Shown here in pieces: positions 9,796-17,390 of a stretch of DNA of 37,791 nt. The position numbers were made by a program, and so were the translations under genes. How positions within the stretch are numbered: the first letter of the stretch is position 1; every line of letters begins with the position of its first letter. The notes under the pieces are model-generated. The model had not been told where the DNA came from, did no database searches, and saw nothing but the letters and a program-made list of their open reading frames with translations. The stretch covers positions 1 through 37,791 of the forward strand of contig JAJZIM010000028.1 in NCBI GenBank assembly GCA_021810565.1. The letters run 5' to 3'. The stretch is from Bacillota bacterium. GTDB lineage: Bacteria; Bacillota; Sulfobacillia; JAJZIM01.

Positions 9796-10827
9796 TCACG
9801 GATACAGGCCGGAAAGGGACAGCCCGGCCGTCTCGGGCAGGCCCAGGGCCAGGTTCAGGGCCTGGACCGCCTGGCCCGCCGCCCCCTTCCCCAGGTTGTC
9901 GATGCAGGCCACCACCACCGCCCGGCCGGTGCGCGGATCCACCCGCGGCGCCAGGTCGCAGCGGTTGGTGCCGGCCACCTCCTTGGTGGCGGGCAGGTCG
10001 TCGCGCACCCGCACGAAGGGGGCATCCCGGTAGAAATCCCGGTACACACCGGTCAGCCGCTCGGTGTCGGAGGGCCCCGTCAGGGCGGCGTAGAGAGTCG
10101 CCAGGATGCCCCGGCTCATGGGAACCAGGTGGGGCGTGAAGCTCAGGCGCACCGGCCGCCCCGCGAAGATGGCCAACTGCTGCTCCATCTCGGGGATATG
10201 CCGATGACGGCCCGCCACGGCGTAGGCGCGCACCCCGGCGTCCACCTCGCAGAAATGCACCTCCCGGGTGGCGGCGCGCCCCGCTCCGGATACCCCCGAC
10301 TTGGCGTCGGCCACCAGGGAGTCCGGATCCGCCAGCCCCCGCGCCAGAAGGGGCGCCGCCGCCAGGAGCACCGCCGTGGGATAGCAGCCGGGGCAGGCCA
10401 AAAGCCGCGCCCCCGGCAGCGTCGGGCGGGCCAGCTCGGGCAAGGCGTACACCGCCTGGGCCAAAAGCTCGGGGCTGGCGTGCTCCCGGCCATACCACTC
10501 CCGGTACTCTTTCGCCGCGCGCAGGCGAAAGTCCGCGCCCAGGTCCACCACCCGGGCACCCGCCGCCAAGAGGCGCGGCGCCTGCTCCATGGCCAGGCCG
10601 GGAGGCAGGGCCAGAAAGACCGTCCGCGCCCGCGCGGCCAAGGCCTCCGGAACGGGTTCCTCCAGCACCAGGTCCGACGCCAGGTGCGGCCACACCCGGT
10701 CCAGGCGCTGCCCCGCCGCGCTGCGGGAGGCGGCCGCCACCAGCCGCAGCCCGGGATGCCCGTGCAGGATGCGCAGCAGCTCCCCGCCGGCGTAGCCCGT
10801 GGCTCCCACCACCGCCACCTCGTGCAA
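9796..10827 (-). CDS. argC: N-acetyl-gamma-glutamyl-phosphate reductase
   Basis: The 343-residue NADPH-dependent reductase has the dinucleotide-binding GATGYAGGELLR (8-19) and the active-site cysteine in ACPGCYPTA (Cys148). It converts the ArgB product to the semialdehyde. TTG 10827 is preferred over ATG 10848: GGAGG lies 7 bases before the TTG, and the protein then begins MHEVAVVGATGYAG like its relatives. ATG 10848 would fall at about the transcription start of the promoter described here. This is the first gene of the operon. Confidence 0.94.
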   Translation of the reverse strand: MHEVAVVGATGYAGGELLRILHGHPGLRLVAAASRSAAGQRLDRVWPHLASDLVLEEPVPEALAARARTVFLALPPGLAMEQAPRLLAAGARVVDLGADFRLRAAKEYREWYGREHASPELLAQAVYALPELARPTLPGARLLACPGCYPTAVLLAAAPLLARGLADPDSLVADAKSGVSGAGRAATREVHFCEVDAGVRAYAVAGRHRHIPEMEQQLAIFAGRPVRLSFTPHLVPMSRGILATLYAALTGPSDTERLTGVYRDFYRDAPFVRVRDDLPATKEVAGTNRCDLAPRVDPRTGRAVVVACIDNLGKGAAGQAVQALNLALGLPETAGLSLSGLYP

Positions 10828-10850
10828 GCCCTCACCTCCGCAATGCATGG

Positions 10851-10879
10851 ATTATACAATCAACTGCATAAGTATGCAA
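10851..10879 (-). promoter_or_regulatory. Sigma-A promoter of the arginine operon
   Basis: On the minus strand, TTGCAT (10879-10874) and a perfect TATAAT (10856-10851) are separated by exactly 17 bases. Transcription would begin near 10844-10846, leaving a leader of about 20 bases before the TTG start of argC. The ARG-box-like palindrome overlaps the -35 element and spacer, which is the arrangement expected for repression. Confidence 0.8.
10865..10878. promoter_or_regulatory. ARG-box-like operator (ArgR/AhrC)
   Basis: The 14-base sequence TGCATAAGTATGCA is an inverted repeat (TGCATA, two bases, TATGCA). It resembles the ARG box of ArgR/AhrC proteins, whose core is TGAATA...TATTCA. It covers the -35 region of the argC promoter. 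A further TGCAT half site lies just downstream at 10845-10849. Arginine-dependent repression is inferred; no argR gene is in the window. Confidence 0.6.
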
Positions 10880-10888
10880 CAGCCTCGG

Positions 10889-12685
10889 CTAGCTCAGGCC
10901 CTCCAGCCGGTCCAAGGCCGCGGCGAAGGCGGCCAGGCACTCGGCCACGGGCTGCGGGTAGGCCATGTCCACTCCCGCCCCCCGCAGCAGTTCCACCGGG
11001 TAGTCGGAGCTGCCCCGTCCCAGAAAACCCAGGTAGCAGTCCCGGTCCGCCGCGTTCCCGGACAGGATCCGCCCGGCCAGGGCGGTGGCGGCGGAAAAGC
11101 CCGTGGCATACTTGTACACGTAGAAGGCGCTGTAGAAATGGGGGATGCGCGCCCACTCCAACTCGATGCCCTCGTCGGGCACCACCTCCGGACCGTGGTA
11201 GGCCGTCACCAGTTCCCGGTAGGCGCGGCGCAGGTAGTCGGGGGTTAGGGCGCCCCCCTGCTCCACCCAGGCGTGGATCGAGCGCTCGAACTCGGCGAAC
11301 ATCACCTGCCGAAAGACGGTGGTGCGAAACTGCTCCAGGTGGTGGTTGAGCAGGTAGCGGCGCATCGCGTCGTCCGCGGCCGTGTCCAAAAGGTGGTGCA
11401 GGAGCAAGGTCTCGTTGACCGTGGAGGCCACCTCGGCCACGAAGATGCTGTAGTCGGCGTACACGAAGGGCTGGCGCCGGGCGGACAGGTGGGTGTGCAG
11501 GGCGTGCCCCATCTCGTGGGCCAGGGTGAATACGTCGTGCAGGGTCCCCTGGTAGTTCAAGAGCACGTAGGGATGGACGCCGTAGGCGCCGCTGGAGTAG
11601 GCGCCGCTGGCCTTCCCGGCGTTCTCCGCCACATCTACCCATCCGGAGGCCAGTCCCTCGGCCAGCACCCGGGCATACTCCTCCCCCAGGGGCGCCATGC
11701 CTTCCCGCACCGTTTCCGCCGCCCGGGCATAGGGGATGGTCCGGTCCTGGGCCGGGAACAGGGGCACGTACAGGTCGTACATATGCAGCTCGTCCACCCC
11801 CAAGAGACGTCGGCGCAGGGCCAGGTAGCGGTGCAGTTGGGGCAGTTGAGCGTGGACGGCGTCGATGAGGTTGGCGTAGACCGCCTCCGGCACCCGGTCG
11901 GCGTCCAGGGCCGCCGCCAAGGCCCCCGGGTAGCGCCGCGCCCTCGCAAAGAAGGCGTCCTTCTTCACCGAGGAGTTCAAGAGCCCCGCGAAGGTGTTCA
12001 CGTTATGCCCGTAGGCGGCATACATGGCCTCGAAGGCCTCCCGGCGCACCCGGCGGTCCCGGCTCTCCATGAAGCGCAGGAAACGGCCGTGGGACAGGGC
12101 CACCTCCTGCCCCGCCTCGTCGCGCACCTGGGGAAAGGACAGGTCGGCATCGTTCAGCAGGCGGAAAACCGTGGCGGGGGCCATGGCCAGCTCACCGGCC
12201 TGGGCCAGCAGCTCCTCCTCCGCCGCCCCTCGCACGTGGGTCCGCAAGCGCTGAATGTCCTCCAATTTGTGCCGATACAGCTCCAGGCCGCTCTCCCGGG
12301 CCAGGAACTCCTCCAGCCGCTCGGGAGGGATATCCAGCACGGCCGGCGTGATGAAGGCCAGCGCCCCCTGGGCCGCCACCAAAAGGCTGCGGGCGCGTTC
12401 CAAAAGCCCCTGGTGGGCGGAATCGGTGCGGTCCTCGTCGTGGCGCAGGTGGGCGTAGACGAAGACCCGCTCCAGGCGCTCCCCCACCTCGTCCTGGAAG
12501 CGCAGGGCGGCCAACAGCGCCGCGGCGGACTTTCCCAAGTCCCGATGCGCCGGGGCCTTTTCCAGCTCCCGGCGCACCAGGGCGAAGTCCTCCTCCCAGT
12601 GCTCCTGGTCCGGGTACAGGTCCTCCACCCGCCAGCGCTCCTCGGACGGGATCGCCGCGCGGCGCGGCAGCTCGGATGCGGTCAT
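10889..12685 (-). CDS. pepF: Oligoendopeptidase F (M3B metallopeptidase)
   Basis: The 598-residue cytosolic zinc peptidase has the M3 motif HEMGH at 390-394 and a downstream FVAEVAST with the third zinc ligand Glu418. The length is typical of PepF. It cleaves short peptides of about 7-17 residues. ATG 12685 has GGGGGGAG upstream, and the open frame before it is an antisense shadow. It lies upstream of argC, but the strong argC promoter directly after its stop separates the two units. Confidence 0.93.
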   Translation of the reverse strand: MTASELPRRAAIPSEERWRVEDLYPDQEHWEEDFALVRRELEKAPAHRDLGKSAAALLAALRFQDEVGERLERVFVYAHLRHDEDRTDSAHQGLLERARSLLVAAQGALAFITPAVLDIPPERLEEFLARESGLELYRHKLEDIQRLRTHVRGAAEEELLAQAGELAMAPATVFRLLNDADLSFPQVRDEAGQEVALSHGRFLRFMESRDRRVRREAFEAMYAAYGHNVNTFAGLLNSSVKKDAFFARARRYPGALAAALDADRVPEAVYANLIDAVHAQLPQLHRYLALRRRLLGVDELHMYDLYVPLFPAQDRTIPYARAAETVREGMAPLGEEYARVLAEGLASGWVDVAENAGKASGAYSSGAYGVHPYVLLNYQGTLHDVFTLAHEMGHALHTHLSARRQPFVYADYSIFVAEVASTVNETLLLHHLLDTAADDAMRRYLLNHHLEQFRTTVFRQVMFAEFERSIHAWVEQGGALTPDYLRRAYRELVTAYHGPEVVPDEGIELEWARIPHFYSAFYVYKYATGFSAATALAGRILSGNAADRDCYLGFLGRGSSDYPVELLRGAGVDMAYPQPVAECLAAFAAALDRLEGLS

Positions 12686-12702
12686 GGGCTTTTCTCCCCC
12701 CA

Positions 12703-13020
12703 TCAACGTTTTGGACGCCTCCACTCCGAGGGCGGCGCCGCTACCTGCCGGATTCCCCGCAAGAGCCGCTCCCCCTCCCGGGTGATGGCGTAGTAGGTGT
12801 GGTTGCGGTGCTTGGTGCTCTTCAGCCGGCGGTGGTAGTAGCGGACGATGCGTCCCTCCACCCGCTCCACCAGGCCGGCCGCCGCCAGCCGCTCCAGGCA
12901 CTCCCGCATCTCGCCGAGCGGTGTCCCGAAACGGAAGGACAAGAGCTTGGCGTAGTCCGGTCCCAGGGCGCGCAGGTAGGACAGCACCCGCAGATCCAGC
13001 CCGTCCAGAGGGCGACTCAA
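12703..13020 (-). CDS. Winged-helix protein, DUF2250-like
   Basis: The protein (105 residues from TTG 13020) has a winged-helix pattern: LDLRVLSYLRALGPDYAKLL, then a recognition-helix region EMRECLERLAAAGLVERVEG, and a basic wing with RYYHRRLKSTKHRNHTYY ahead of ITREGERLLR. I recognise this as the DUF2250 type; its function is not known to me. The TTG overlaps the stop of the upstream gene as TTGA. An in-frame start at 13083 is possible but would overlap that gene by 67 bases. The pairing suggests it could regulate or bind RNA for the tRNA-editing-like neighbour, which is inference. Confidence 0.65.
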   Translation of the reverse strand: MSRPLDGLDLRVLSYLRALGPDYAKLLSFRFGTPLGEMRECLERLAAAGLVERVEGRIVRYYHRRLKSTKHRNHTYYAITREGERLLRGIRQVAAPPSEWRRPKR

Positions 13021-13421
13021 AGCTCCAGGGCCGCCTTGGCGCGGGGGTGTCCCAGCACCGCCAACTCCCAGGCGTTGCGCCACCCGAAGGGGGTGGCCCC
13101 CACCCGCAGGCCGCGCCGGCCAAGCTCCCGGGCCAACTCCTCCAGGACCTGCCGGGCAGCGGAGGCGTTCAGGGGGTCGGCGCAGAACAGGTGGGCGAAG
13201 GAGTGCAGCACGACCTCGCCCACGCCCAGATCAACCGCCCAGGCCGCCAGGGTGTCGGCGATGGAGGCCAACCGCGTCTCGTCTCCCGCCTGGGCCGCCG
13301 CAAACACCGCCATACACTCTCCCCACTCCCGGGGCGAGGCCGCCTCGGCGGCGGCACTGGCGGGCGCCTCCGGCCGACAGGCGAAGCGCGTCGCGTGGAA
13401 CAGGAGCACTCGCAACCGCAT
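13017..13421 (-). CDS. Freestanding threonyl-tRNA synthetase editing-domain homologue (archaeal type)
   Basis: This 134-residue protein aligns, from memory, with the N-terminal editing domain of archaeal ThrRS (tRNA-Thr_ED, a D-aminoacyl-tRNA deacylase-like fold). Shared features are the RVLLFHATRF start, the central VVLHSFAHLF strand/His, LGRRGLRVGATPFGW, and the final LGHPRAKA. No synthetase catalytic domain follows. The likely role is hydrolysis of mischarged (seryl) or D-aminoacyl-tRNA. The Lys after the FGY motif that I recall as important in the Pyrococcus protein appears here as Asn (FGWRNAW), so activity may differ. ATG 13421 is listed; TTG 13415 has better spacing to GGAGG and gives the family start MRVLL. 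Confidence 0.75.
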   Translation of the reverse strand: MRLRVLLFHATRFACRPEAPASAAAEAASPREWGECMAVFAAAQAGDETRLASIADTLAAWAVDLGVGEVVLHSFAHLFCADPLNASAARQVLEELARELGRRGLRVGATPFGWRNAWELAVLGHPRAKAALEL

Positions 13422-13447
13422 CCCCTCCGGCAGCTCACACTAGCCCG

Positions 13448-13453
13448 ATTATA
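13448..13453 (-). promoter_or_regulatory. Probable -10 element of the tRNA-editing/DUF2250/pepF unit
   Basis: The minus strand carries a perfect TATAAT about 27 bases upstream of ATG 13421. No good -35 is seen at 16-18 bases (the best is TGGCGC), so the promoter may need an activator or may be weak. Confidence 0.45.
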
Positions 13454-13491
13454 TCCCGAACGCCGCCGGTGCGCCAGGATGTGAGCGCCTC

Positions 13492-13503
13492 ATAATCGAT
13501 TAT
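13492..13503. promoter_or_regulatory. Perfect 12-bp palindrome in the divergent intergenic region
   Basis: ATAATCGATTAT is fully self-complementary. It lies in the AT-rich 13,440-13,640 gap, upstream of the promoters of both divergent units. It could be an operator for a dimeric regulator. No regulator is identified. Confidence 0.35.
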
Positions 13504-13534
13504 TTTCTGCAATATTCGGTGCCTGCTACCCGCC

Positions 13535-13563
13535 TTGACGGTTGCCGCGAATCATGCTAGCAT
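13535..13563 (+). promoter_or_regulatory. Sigma-A promoter of the DUF2231-like gene
   Basis: TTGACG (13535-13540) and TAGCAT (13558-13563) are separated by exactly 17 bases. The predicted start lies about 70 bases ahead of ATG 13641. Confidence 0.65.
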
Positions 13564-13640
13564 GGCTTCGTTTCGTGTGTTTTATGCAGATTCATGATCC
13601 TGTTATTAAATACCTATCCCTTTCCTGAAAGGATGAGCCT

Positions 13641-14210
13641 ATGCTGACCGCCCTAGAGAATGCCTGGGTGCGCTTCGGCGTGCGGGTCTTTCCTCCCACC
13701 ATCCATCCCATGATCATCCACTTTCCCATCGTGCTGCTCTACCTGACCTTCCTGGCGGACGTCGCCGCCCACCTATCCGGCCGTCCGCGGGACCGCTTCT
13801 TCGAGCGGATGGGCTTTCTGACCCTGTCCCTCTCCCTCGCGTCCATCGCGGCCGCCGGGGCGGCGGGGCTGATCTCGGAGCAATTCGTGCACTGGACCCC
13901 CGCCACCCGGGCCATCCTGTTCGCCCATCAGCGGGACGCGGTGCTCACCGGGGTTTTCGCCTTGGCCGCCTGGCTCATCCGCTGGTTCAGCCGCTACCCG
14001 CTACGCGCCTTCGCCCCGGAGCTGCCGCGGCGGCAATGGTCGGCCGCAGGCACCGGCCGGGGCCGGCTGACGGGGTGGTCCACCGCCTGCGTGCTGGGAG
14101 CGGTAGTGATGGTCAGCATCACGGGCACCCTGGGCGGGGCCATGGTTTACGCCCACGGCGCGGGGGTCGCCCACGACACGCTACGCTTCATCCCGCGACC
14201 GCTGCCATGA
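13641..14210 (+). CDS. DUF2231-like integral membrane protein
   Basis: The 189-residue hydrophobic protein has about four membrane segments. The N-terminal PPTIHPMIIHFPIVLLYLTF and the C-terminal GGAMVYAHGAGV match the pattern of DUF2231 proteins, whose conserved His residues in HP..IHFPI and Y.HG have been suggested to bind heme or metal. No biochemical role is established. An AAAGGA ribosome site lies 7 bases before the ATG. It is a single-gene unit with its own promoter, and the gene after it appears to have a separate -10. Confidence 0.75.
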   Translation: MLTALENAWVRFGVRVFPPTIHPMIIHFPIVLLYLTFLADVAAHLSGRPRDRFFERMGFLTLSLSLASIAAAGAAGLISEQFVHWTPATRAILFAHQRDAVLTGVFALAAWLIRWFSRYPLRAFAPELPRRQWSAAGTGRGRLTGWSTACVLGAVVMVSITGTLGGAMVYAHGAGVAHDTLRFIPRPLP

Positions 14211-14230
14211 CGGATCCTTCCCCCGCGTGG

Positions 14231-14236
14231 TATAAT
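14231..14236 (+). promoter_or_regulatory. Probable -10 element of the PP-loop gene
   Basis: A perfect TATAAT lies about 35 bases ahead of the TTG start. A weak -35 (ATGACG) lies 18 bases upstream. Confidence 0.5.
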
Positions 14237-14271
14237 CTCGAACAAACCGCGCTCCCCGGGAGGTGGGATCC

Positions 14272-15270
14272 TTGAAGGCTTTGGCCCTGGTTTCCGGAGG
14301 CCTGGACAGCACCCTGGCGGTCAAGGTGCTCCAGGAACAGGGCATCGAGGTGGCGGCCATCAACTTCACCAGCCCCTTCTGCCGCTGCAGCAACCACGCC
14401 GGCTGCGGGCACCTGGCCACCCACATGGCCCGCCAGCTGGGAGTGGAGCTGCAGATCGAGGCCTGCGGTGAGGACTACCTGCGGCTGGTGGAGCAACCGC
14501 GCTTCGGCTACGGGCGCCACCTCAACCCCTGCCTGGACTGCCGCATCTACAAGTTCAACCGGGCCAAGGAATACATGCGCCGCATCGGCGCCTCCTTCTT
14601 GGTCACCGGCGAGGTGCTGGGACAGCGCCCCAACAGCCAGCGCCGGGACGCCCTGCGCCTGATCGACCGGGAGACGGGCCTGGAGGGTCTGGTGCTGCGG
14701 CCCCTCTCCGCAGCCCTCCTGGAGCCTACCGTCCCCGAGCGGGAAGGTTGGGTGGACCGCGCCCGGCTCCTGGACATCCGGGGCCGCACCCGCACCCGCC
14801 AGATCGCCATGGCGGAGTCCTTCGGCCTGCGCGACTATCCCTGCCCCTCGGGGGGCTGCCTGCTCGCCGATGAGGGTTTCGCCCGGCGCGCCCGTGACTT
14901 CCTGCGCCACGGCGGCCACCTAACCGCCCGCACCGCCACCCTGCTGCAAACGGGACGCCACTTTCGCCTGTCTGACCACACGCTGGGAATCATCGGTCGG
15001 CGGGAGGCGGAGAACGCCGCCCTGGAGCAGTTGGCGGAGCCGGACGACTGGATCCTGCGGGTGCTGGAGCACCCCGGGCCCGTGGCGCTGGGCCGCGGCT
15101 GTGTGTCCGAGGCGGACCTGCAGCGCCTGGCCCGCATGGTGGTCCGCTACTCCGACACCCCCGCGGGAGAGGCGGCCTCGGTCAGCGCGGCTCTGCCCGC
15201 CGAAGAGGAGGAGCGCGTGCTCCGGACCACGGCCGCCCCTCAGACCGAGCTGGACGCCTGCCGCCTCTAG
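14272..15270 (+). CDS. PP-loop ATPase of the MnmA/ThiI-like tRNA-thiolation type
   Basis: The 332-residue protein has an N-terminal PP-loop SGGLDS (8-13) and several conserved cysteines: Cys37, Cys39 and Cys45, then CLDC (87-90), then CPSGGC (191-196). It also has TGEVLGQRPNSQ and LRPLSAALLEPT, typical of the family often annotated as a predicted tRNA 2-thiouridylate/4-thiouridine synthase. Unlike MnmA, it lacks the usual C-terminal beta-barrel order. Sulfur insertion into tRNA is the most likely role, and the cysteines may hold a metal or Fe-S cluster. TTG 14272 is chosen because GGGAGG lies 8 bases upstream; GTG 14263 overlaps that site. Confidence 0.75.
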   Translation: MKALALVSGGLDSTLAVKVLQEQGIEVAAINFTSPFCRCSNHAGCGHLATHMARQLGVELQIEACGEDYLRLVEQPRFGYGRHLNPCLDCRIYKFNRAKEYMRRIGASFLVTGEVLGQRPNSQRRDALRLIDRETGLEGLVLRPLSAALLEPTVPEREGWVDRARLLDIRGRTRTRQIAMAESFGLRDYPCPSGGCLLADEGFARRARDFLRHGGHLTARTATLLQTGRHFRLSDHTLGIIGRREAENAALEQLAEPDDWILRVLEHPGPVALGRGCVSEADLQRLARMVVRYSDTPAGEAASVSAALPAEEEERVLRTTAAPQTELDACRL

Positions 15271-15545
15271 GCGCTCCCGGGCGGCTGGCGCAGGGATCCC
15301 ACCCCGTAGCCCAGAACACTGCCCACCAAGGCGGCGATGACCTGGGAGTTGATGACATCCAGCATGCCCAGGAGCAGGATGGTCATGAGGCCCGCCACCA
15401 CCACCACGTAGTGCAGCACCAAGCCGCCCGAAAGCGGCGCGACGGCGTCGCTCGCGTCCCGCCGCAGGCGGTCGAAGACGAAAGGCGCCAGCACCAGGAG
15501 CAGGTACACCCCCAGACCGGCCGCCAGCAGGGCACCGCTCACCAT
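15267..15545 (-). CDS. Small membrane protein of unknown function
   Basis: A 92-residue protein from ATG 15545 with three hydrophobic stretches (about 3-20, 40-62 and 65-82), ending in a Pro/Gly-rich tail. GGAG lies 3 bases before the ATG, so the adjacent GTG 15542 is an equally good start. No family is recognised. Its stop codon and the stop of the convergent PP-loop gene are both contained in the tetranucleotide CTAG at 15267-15270. It lies downstream of the DedA-like gene and may share its transcript. Confidence 0.6.
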   Translation of the reverse strand: MVSGALLAAGLGVYLLLVLAPFVFDRLRRDASDAVAPLSGGLVLHYVVVVAGLMTILLLGMLDVINSQVIAALVGSVLGYGVGSLRQPPGSA

Positions 15546-15639
15546 GCGCTCCACCCCCCGGCAGCATATGCCGGGAAGCGGCGGAGGGTCTCCTGAGCGT
15601 GCGCCGAGGGCGACGGGCCGGCCCTGCCCCCTGTGCGGC

Positions 15640-16188
15640 CTACCGGCGTCGGGCCAGGACCCACACCAGGCCCGCCGCCAGCGCCAGTCCAAGGCTGGCC
15701 CAGGCCAGGGGTCCGGTCAGGAGGTTCAGGACCACGGGTCCCAAGAGCCGGACCAGCAAAGCCACCACGGCGAAGCGCGCCCCCCGGGACACCAGGGAGG
15801 TGGCGGCGAAAGGACCGAAGCCCATCCGGCAGGCTCCGGCGACCACCGTGCACACCTTGTAGGGAACGGGGGTGACCGCGGCGATGGCCACCGCCCAGAC
15901 ACCCCAACGGGCAAAGAAGACGTCCGCCTCCCGCACCCAGCGCCCCGGGAAGACGGCGGCCAGAAAACGACGGCCCCCCCATCGGCCCGCGCCCCAGCCG
16001 GTGGCCCCCCCCAATACTGAACCCAGAGTGGCCAGCAGCGTGTAGCGCACCGCCCCGCCGGGATCGGCCAGGACGAGCGGCACCAGGAGCACGTCCGGCG
16101 GCACCGGCAAAAACAAAGATTCGGCGAAGGCCAGCAGGAAGATCCCCCAGGCACCGTGGGCGGCGATGAAGGCGGCCCACCAAGCCAA
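15640..16188 (-). CDS. DedA/YqaA-family (VTT-domain) membrane protein
   Basis: The 182-residue membrane protein has the VTT/SNARE-associated pattern: FAESLFLPVPPDVLL near 21-35, a Gly-rich re-entrant segment LGSVLGGATGWGAGRWGG, then AVTPVPYKVCTVVAGACRM and a conserved Arg in SRGARF. The length suits the YqaA subgroup. Relatives are linked to membrane-potential maintenance and, in the larger DedA group, to undecaprenyl-phosphate or phospholipid translocation. The specific substrate is unknown. TTG 16188 follows GGAGG by 9 bases; no in-frame ATG gives a better start. Confidence 0.8.
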   Translation of the reverse strand: MAWWAAFIAAHGAWGIFLLAFAESLFLPVPPDVLLVPLVLADPGGAVRYTLLATLGSVLGGATGWGAGRWGGRRFLAAVFPGRWVREADVFFARWGVWAVAIAAVTPVPYKVCTVVAGACRMGFGPFAATSLVSRGARFAVVALLVRLLGPVVLNLLTGPLAWASLGLALAAGLVWVLARRR

Positions 16189-16297
16189 TGCCGCACCCCC
16201 TCCATCCAGCCTACGCCCGAGGGGCCGGCCCTAAGACCTCCGGAGCATATGCTGCGGCGGGCAGGCCATAGGCTGGGTTAGAGGTGGTGGCGGGCCT

Positions 16298-17017
16298 TTG
16301 CTGCTCTTGGTGTCGAAACGGCGCCTTTGCGCGGCCGCCCTGCTGGGGCTGGCCGCCCTCCTGCTGGCCCGCCTGGCGCCTGCCGCAGCGCCGTCCGCCT
16401 CCGGCCACCCCCAGGTCATCCGGCGCGTGCCCACCGCCGCGCGGGTGGTGGCCTTGACCTTCGACGACGGCCCCGATCCCGGCTACACCCCGGCCATTCT
16501 CACCCTACTCGAGCGCTACCACGCGCGGGCCACCTTCTTCGTGCTGGGACAGGAGGCGGTGCGCCATCCCGGACTGCTGCGGCGGATCACCGCCCAGGGC
16601 AGCGAGATCGGCCTGCATGGTTTCTCCCACCGGGCCTTCACCGCCTTGTCTGGCAGCCTCCTGGCCCGGGAACTCTCCCGCTCCCGCCAGGCGGTGCAAA
16701 GGGCCACCGGGACTGTCCCGGCGCTGGTGCGCCCGCCCTACGGCAAGGTCGACGGGAAGGTCCTGGCCGAGCTTGCCGCCCTGGGCTACCGCGCGGTCCT
16801 GTGGAGCACCGACACCCGGGACTGGCGGCGTCCCGGCTCCCGGGCCATCGCCCGCGCCGCCGTCCGGGACCTTTCCCCCGGAGAGATCCTCCTGTTTCAC
16901 GACGGGGGCGGGGACCGCTCCCAAACCCTGCAGGCGCTCAGCGTGTTGCTCCCCGACCTGGCCGAACGCGGCTACCGTTGCCTGACCGTCTCCCAAATGC
17001 TGCGCCGGGGCGGGTAG
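16298..17017 (+). CDS. Exported polysaccharide deacetylase (NodB homology, CE4)
   Basis: The 239-residue protein starts with a basic stretch and a hydrophobic signal or anchor (residues 7-33), followed by a full NodB domain. Motif 1 is TFDDGPD (54-60), motif 2 HGFSH (107-111, the two metal-binding His), motif 3 RPPYG (145-149), motif 4 WSTDTRDW (169-176) and motif 5 LFHDGGG (199-205). All catalytic and metal residues are present. Likely substrates are peptidoglycan or other N-acetylated wall or spore-cortex glycans (PdaA/PdaB-like). The listed start is TTG 16298 with GAGG somewhat distant; another nearby TTG or GTG is possible. Confidence 0.85.
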   Translation: MLLLVSKRRLCAAALLGLAALLLARLAPAAAPSASGHPQVIRRVPTAARVVALTFDDGPDPGYTPAILTLLERYHARATFFVLGQEAVRHPGLLRRITAQGSEIGLHGFSHRAFTALSGSLLARELSRSRQAVQRATGTVPALVRPPYGKVDGKVLAELAALGYRAVLWSTDTRDWRRPGSRAIARAAVRDLSPGEILLFHDGGGDRSQTLQALSVLLPDLAERGYRCLTVSQMLRRGG

Positions 17018-17031
17018 CGGCGGGAGGCCGC
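17017..17031. terminator. Small hairpin between convergent genes
   Basis: GCGGC, a five-base loop and GCCGC form a short stem between the ends of the deacetylase gene and the convergent 113-residue gene. No T tract follows on either strand, so a terminator role is uncertain. Confidence 0.25.
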
Positions 17032-17032
17032 C

Positions 17033-17374
17033 TCAGGGAGCCTTGGCCACCAGCTTGCCGCCGCCGCCCCGGGCGGCATATTTCCCCGGTGCTACTCCGA
17101 AGCCCCCCAGCCAGGTGGCCAGACGCTTGCCGCCCAGACGCCGGGTGGCGGAGCGCATCCGCCCCAGGCGGAAGGCTCCCTGGGGGTCGGCCCAGACCTG
17201 CACCTCCCCCGTCTCGTCGTCGTAAGCGCACACCACCCGCTCGGCGGCCTCCCCCAAGAGCCGCGCCCCCGGCCCGGACAGGAAGACTCCCTGCGGCGTG
17301 ATCCGCAGGTAGGGATCCTTCCTGCCTGGTCCTTGCTGCTTTAGTGCCTTTTTGCTCATGTACACGTGCAGCAT
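17033..17374 (-). CDS. Basic protein of unknown function
   Basis: The 113-residue protein starts at ATG 17374, which follows a strong AAAGGAGG by 7 bases; the longer open frame upstream has no ribosome site. It is rich in Lys, Arg and Gly, without membrane segments or cysteine pairs. The central part, YLRITPQGVFLSGPGARLLGE, suggests beta strands. No family is recognised. Its upstream region is AT-rich and contains several inverted repeats (see 17391-17410), so expression is probably regulated. Confidence 0.6.
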   Translation of the reverse strand: MLHVYMSKKALKQQGPGRKDPYLRITPQGVFLSGPGARLLGEAAERVVCAYDDETGEVQVWADPQGAFRLGRMRSATRRLGGKRLATWLGGFGVAPGKYAARGGGGKLVAKAP

Positions 17375-17390
17375 GAACATCCCTCCTTTG

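Noticed and set aside
10841-10848. ATG 10848 as the start of argC
   Set aside because: It lies at the predicted transcription start, has no ribosome site, and adds residues not typical of ArgC; TTG 10827 has GGAGG at the right distance.
14272-15270. PP-loop protein as queC (7-cyano-7-deazaguanine synthase) or mnmA proper
   Set aside because: The TGEVLGQRP and LRPLSA segments and the spacing of the cysteines fit the predicted tRNA-thiolation family better; the QueC C-terminal zinc motif is not seen.
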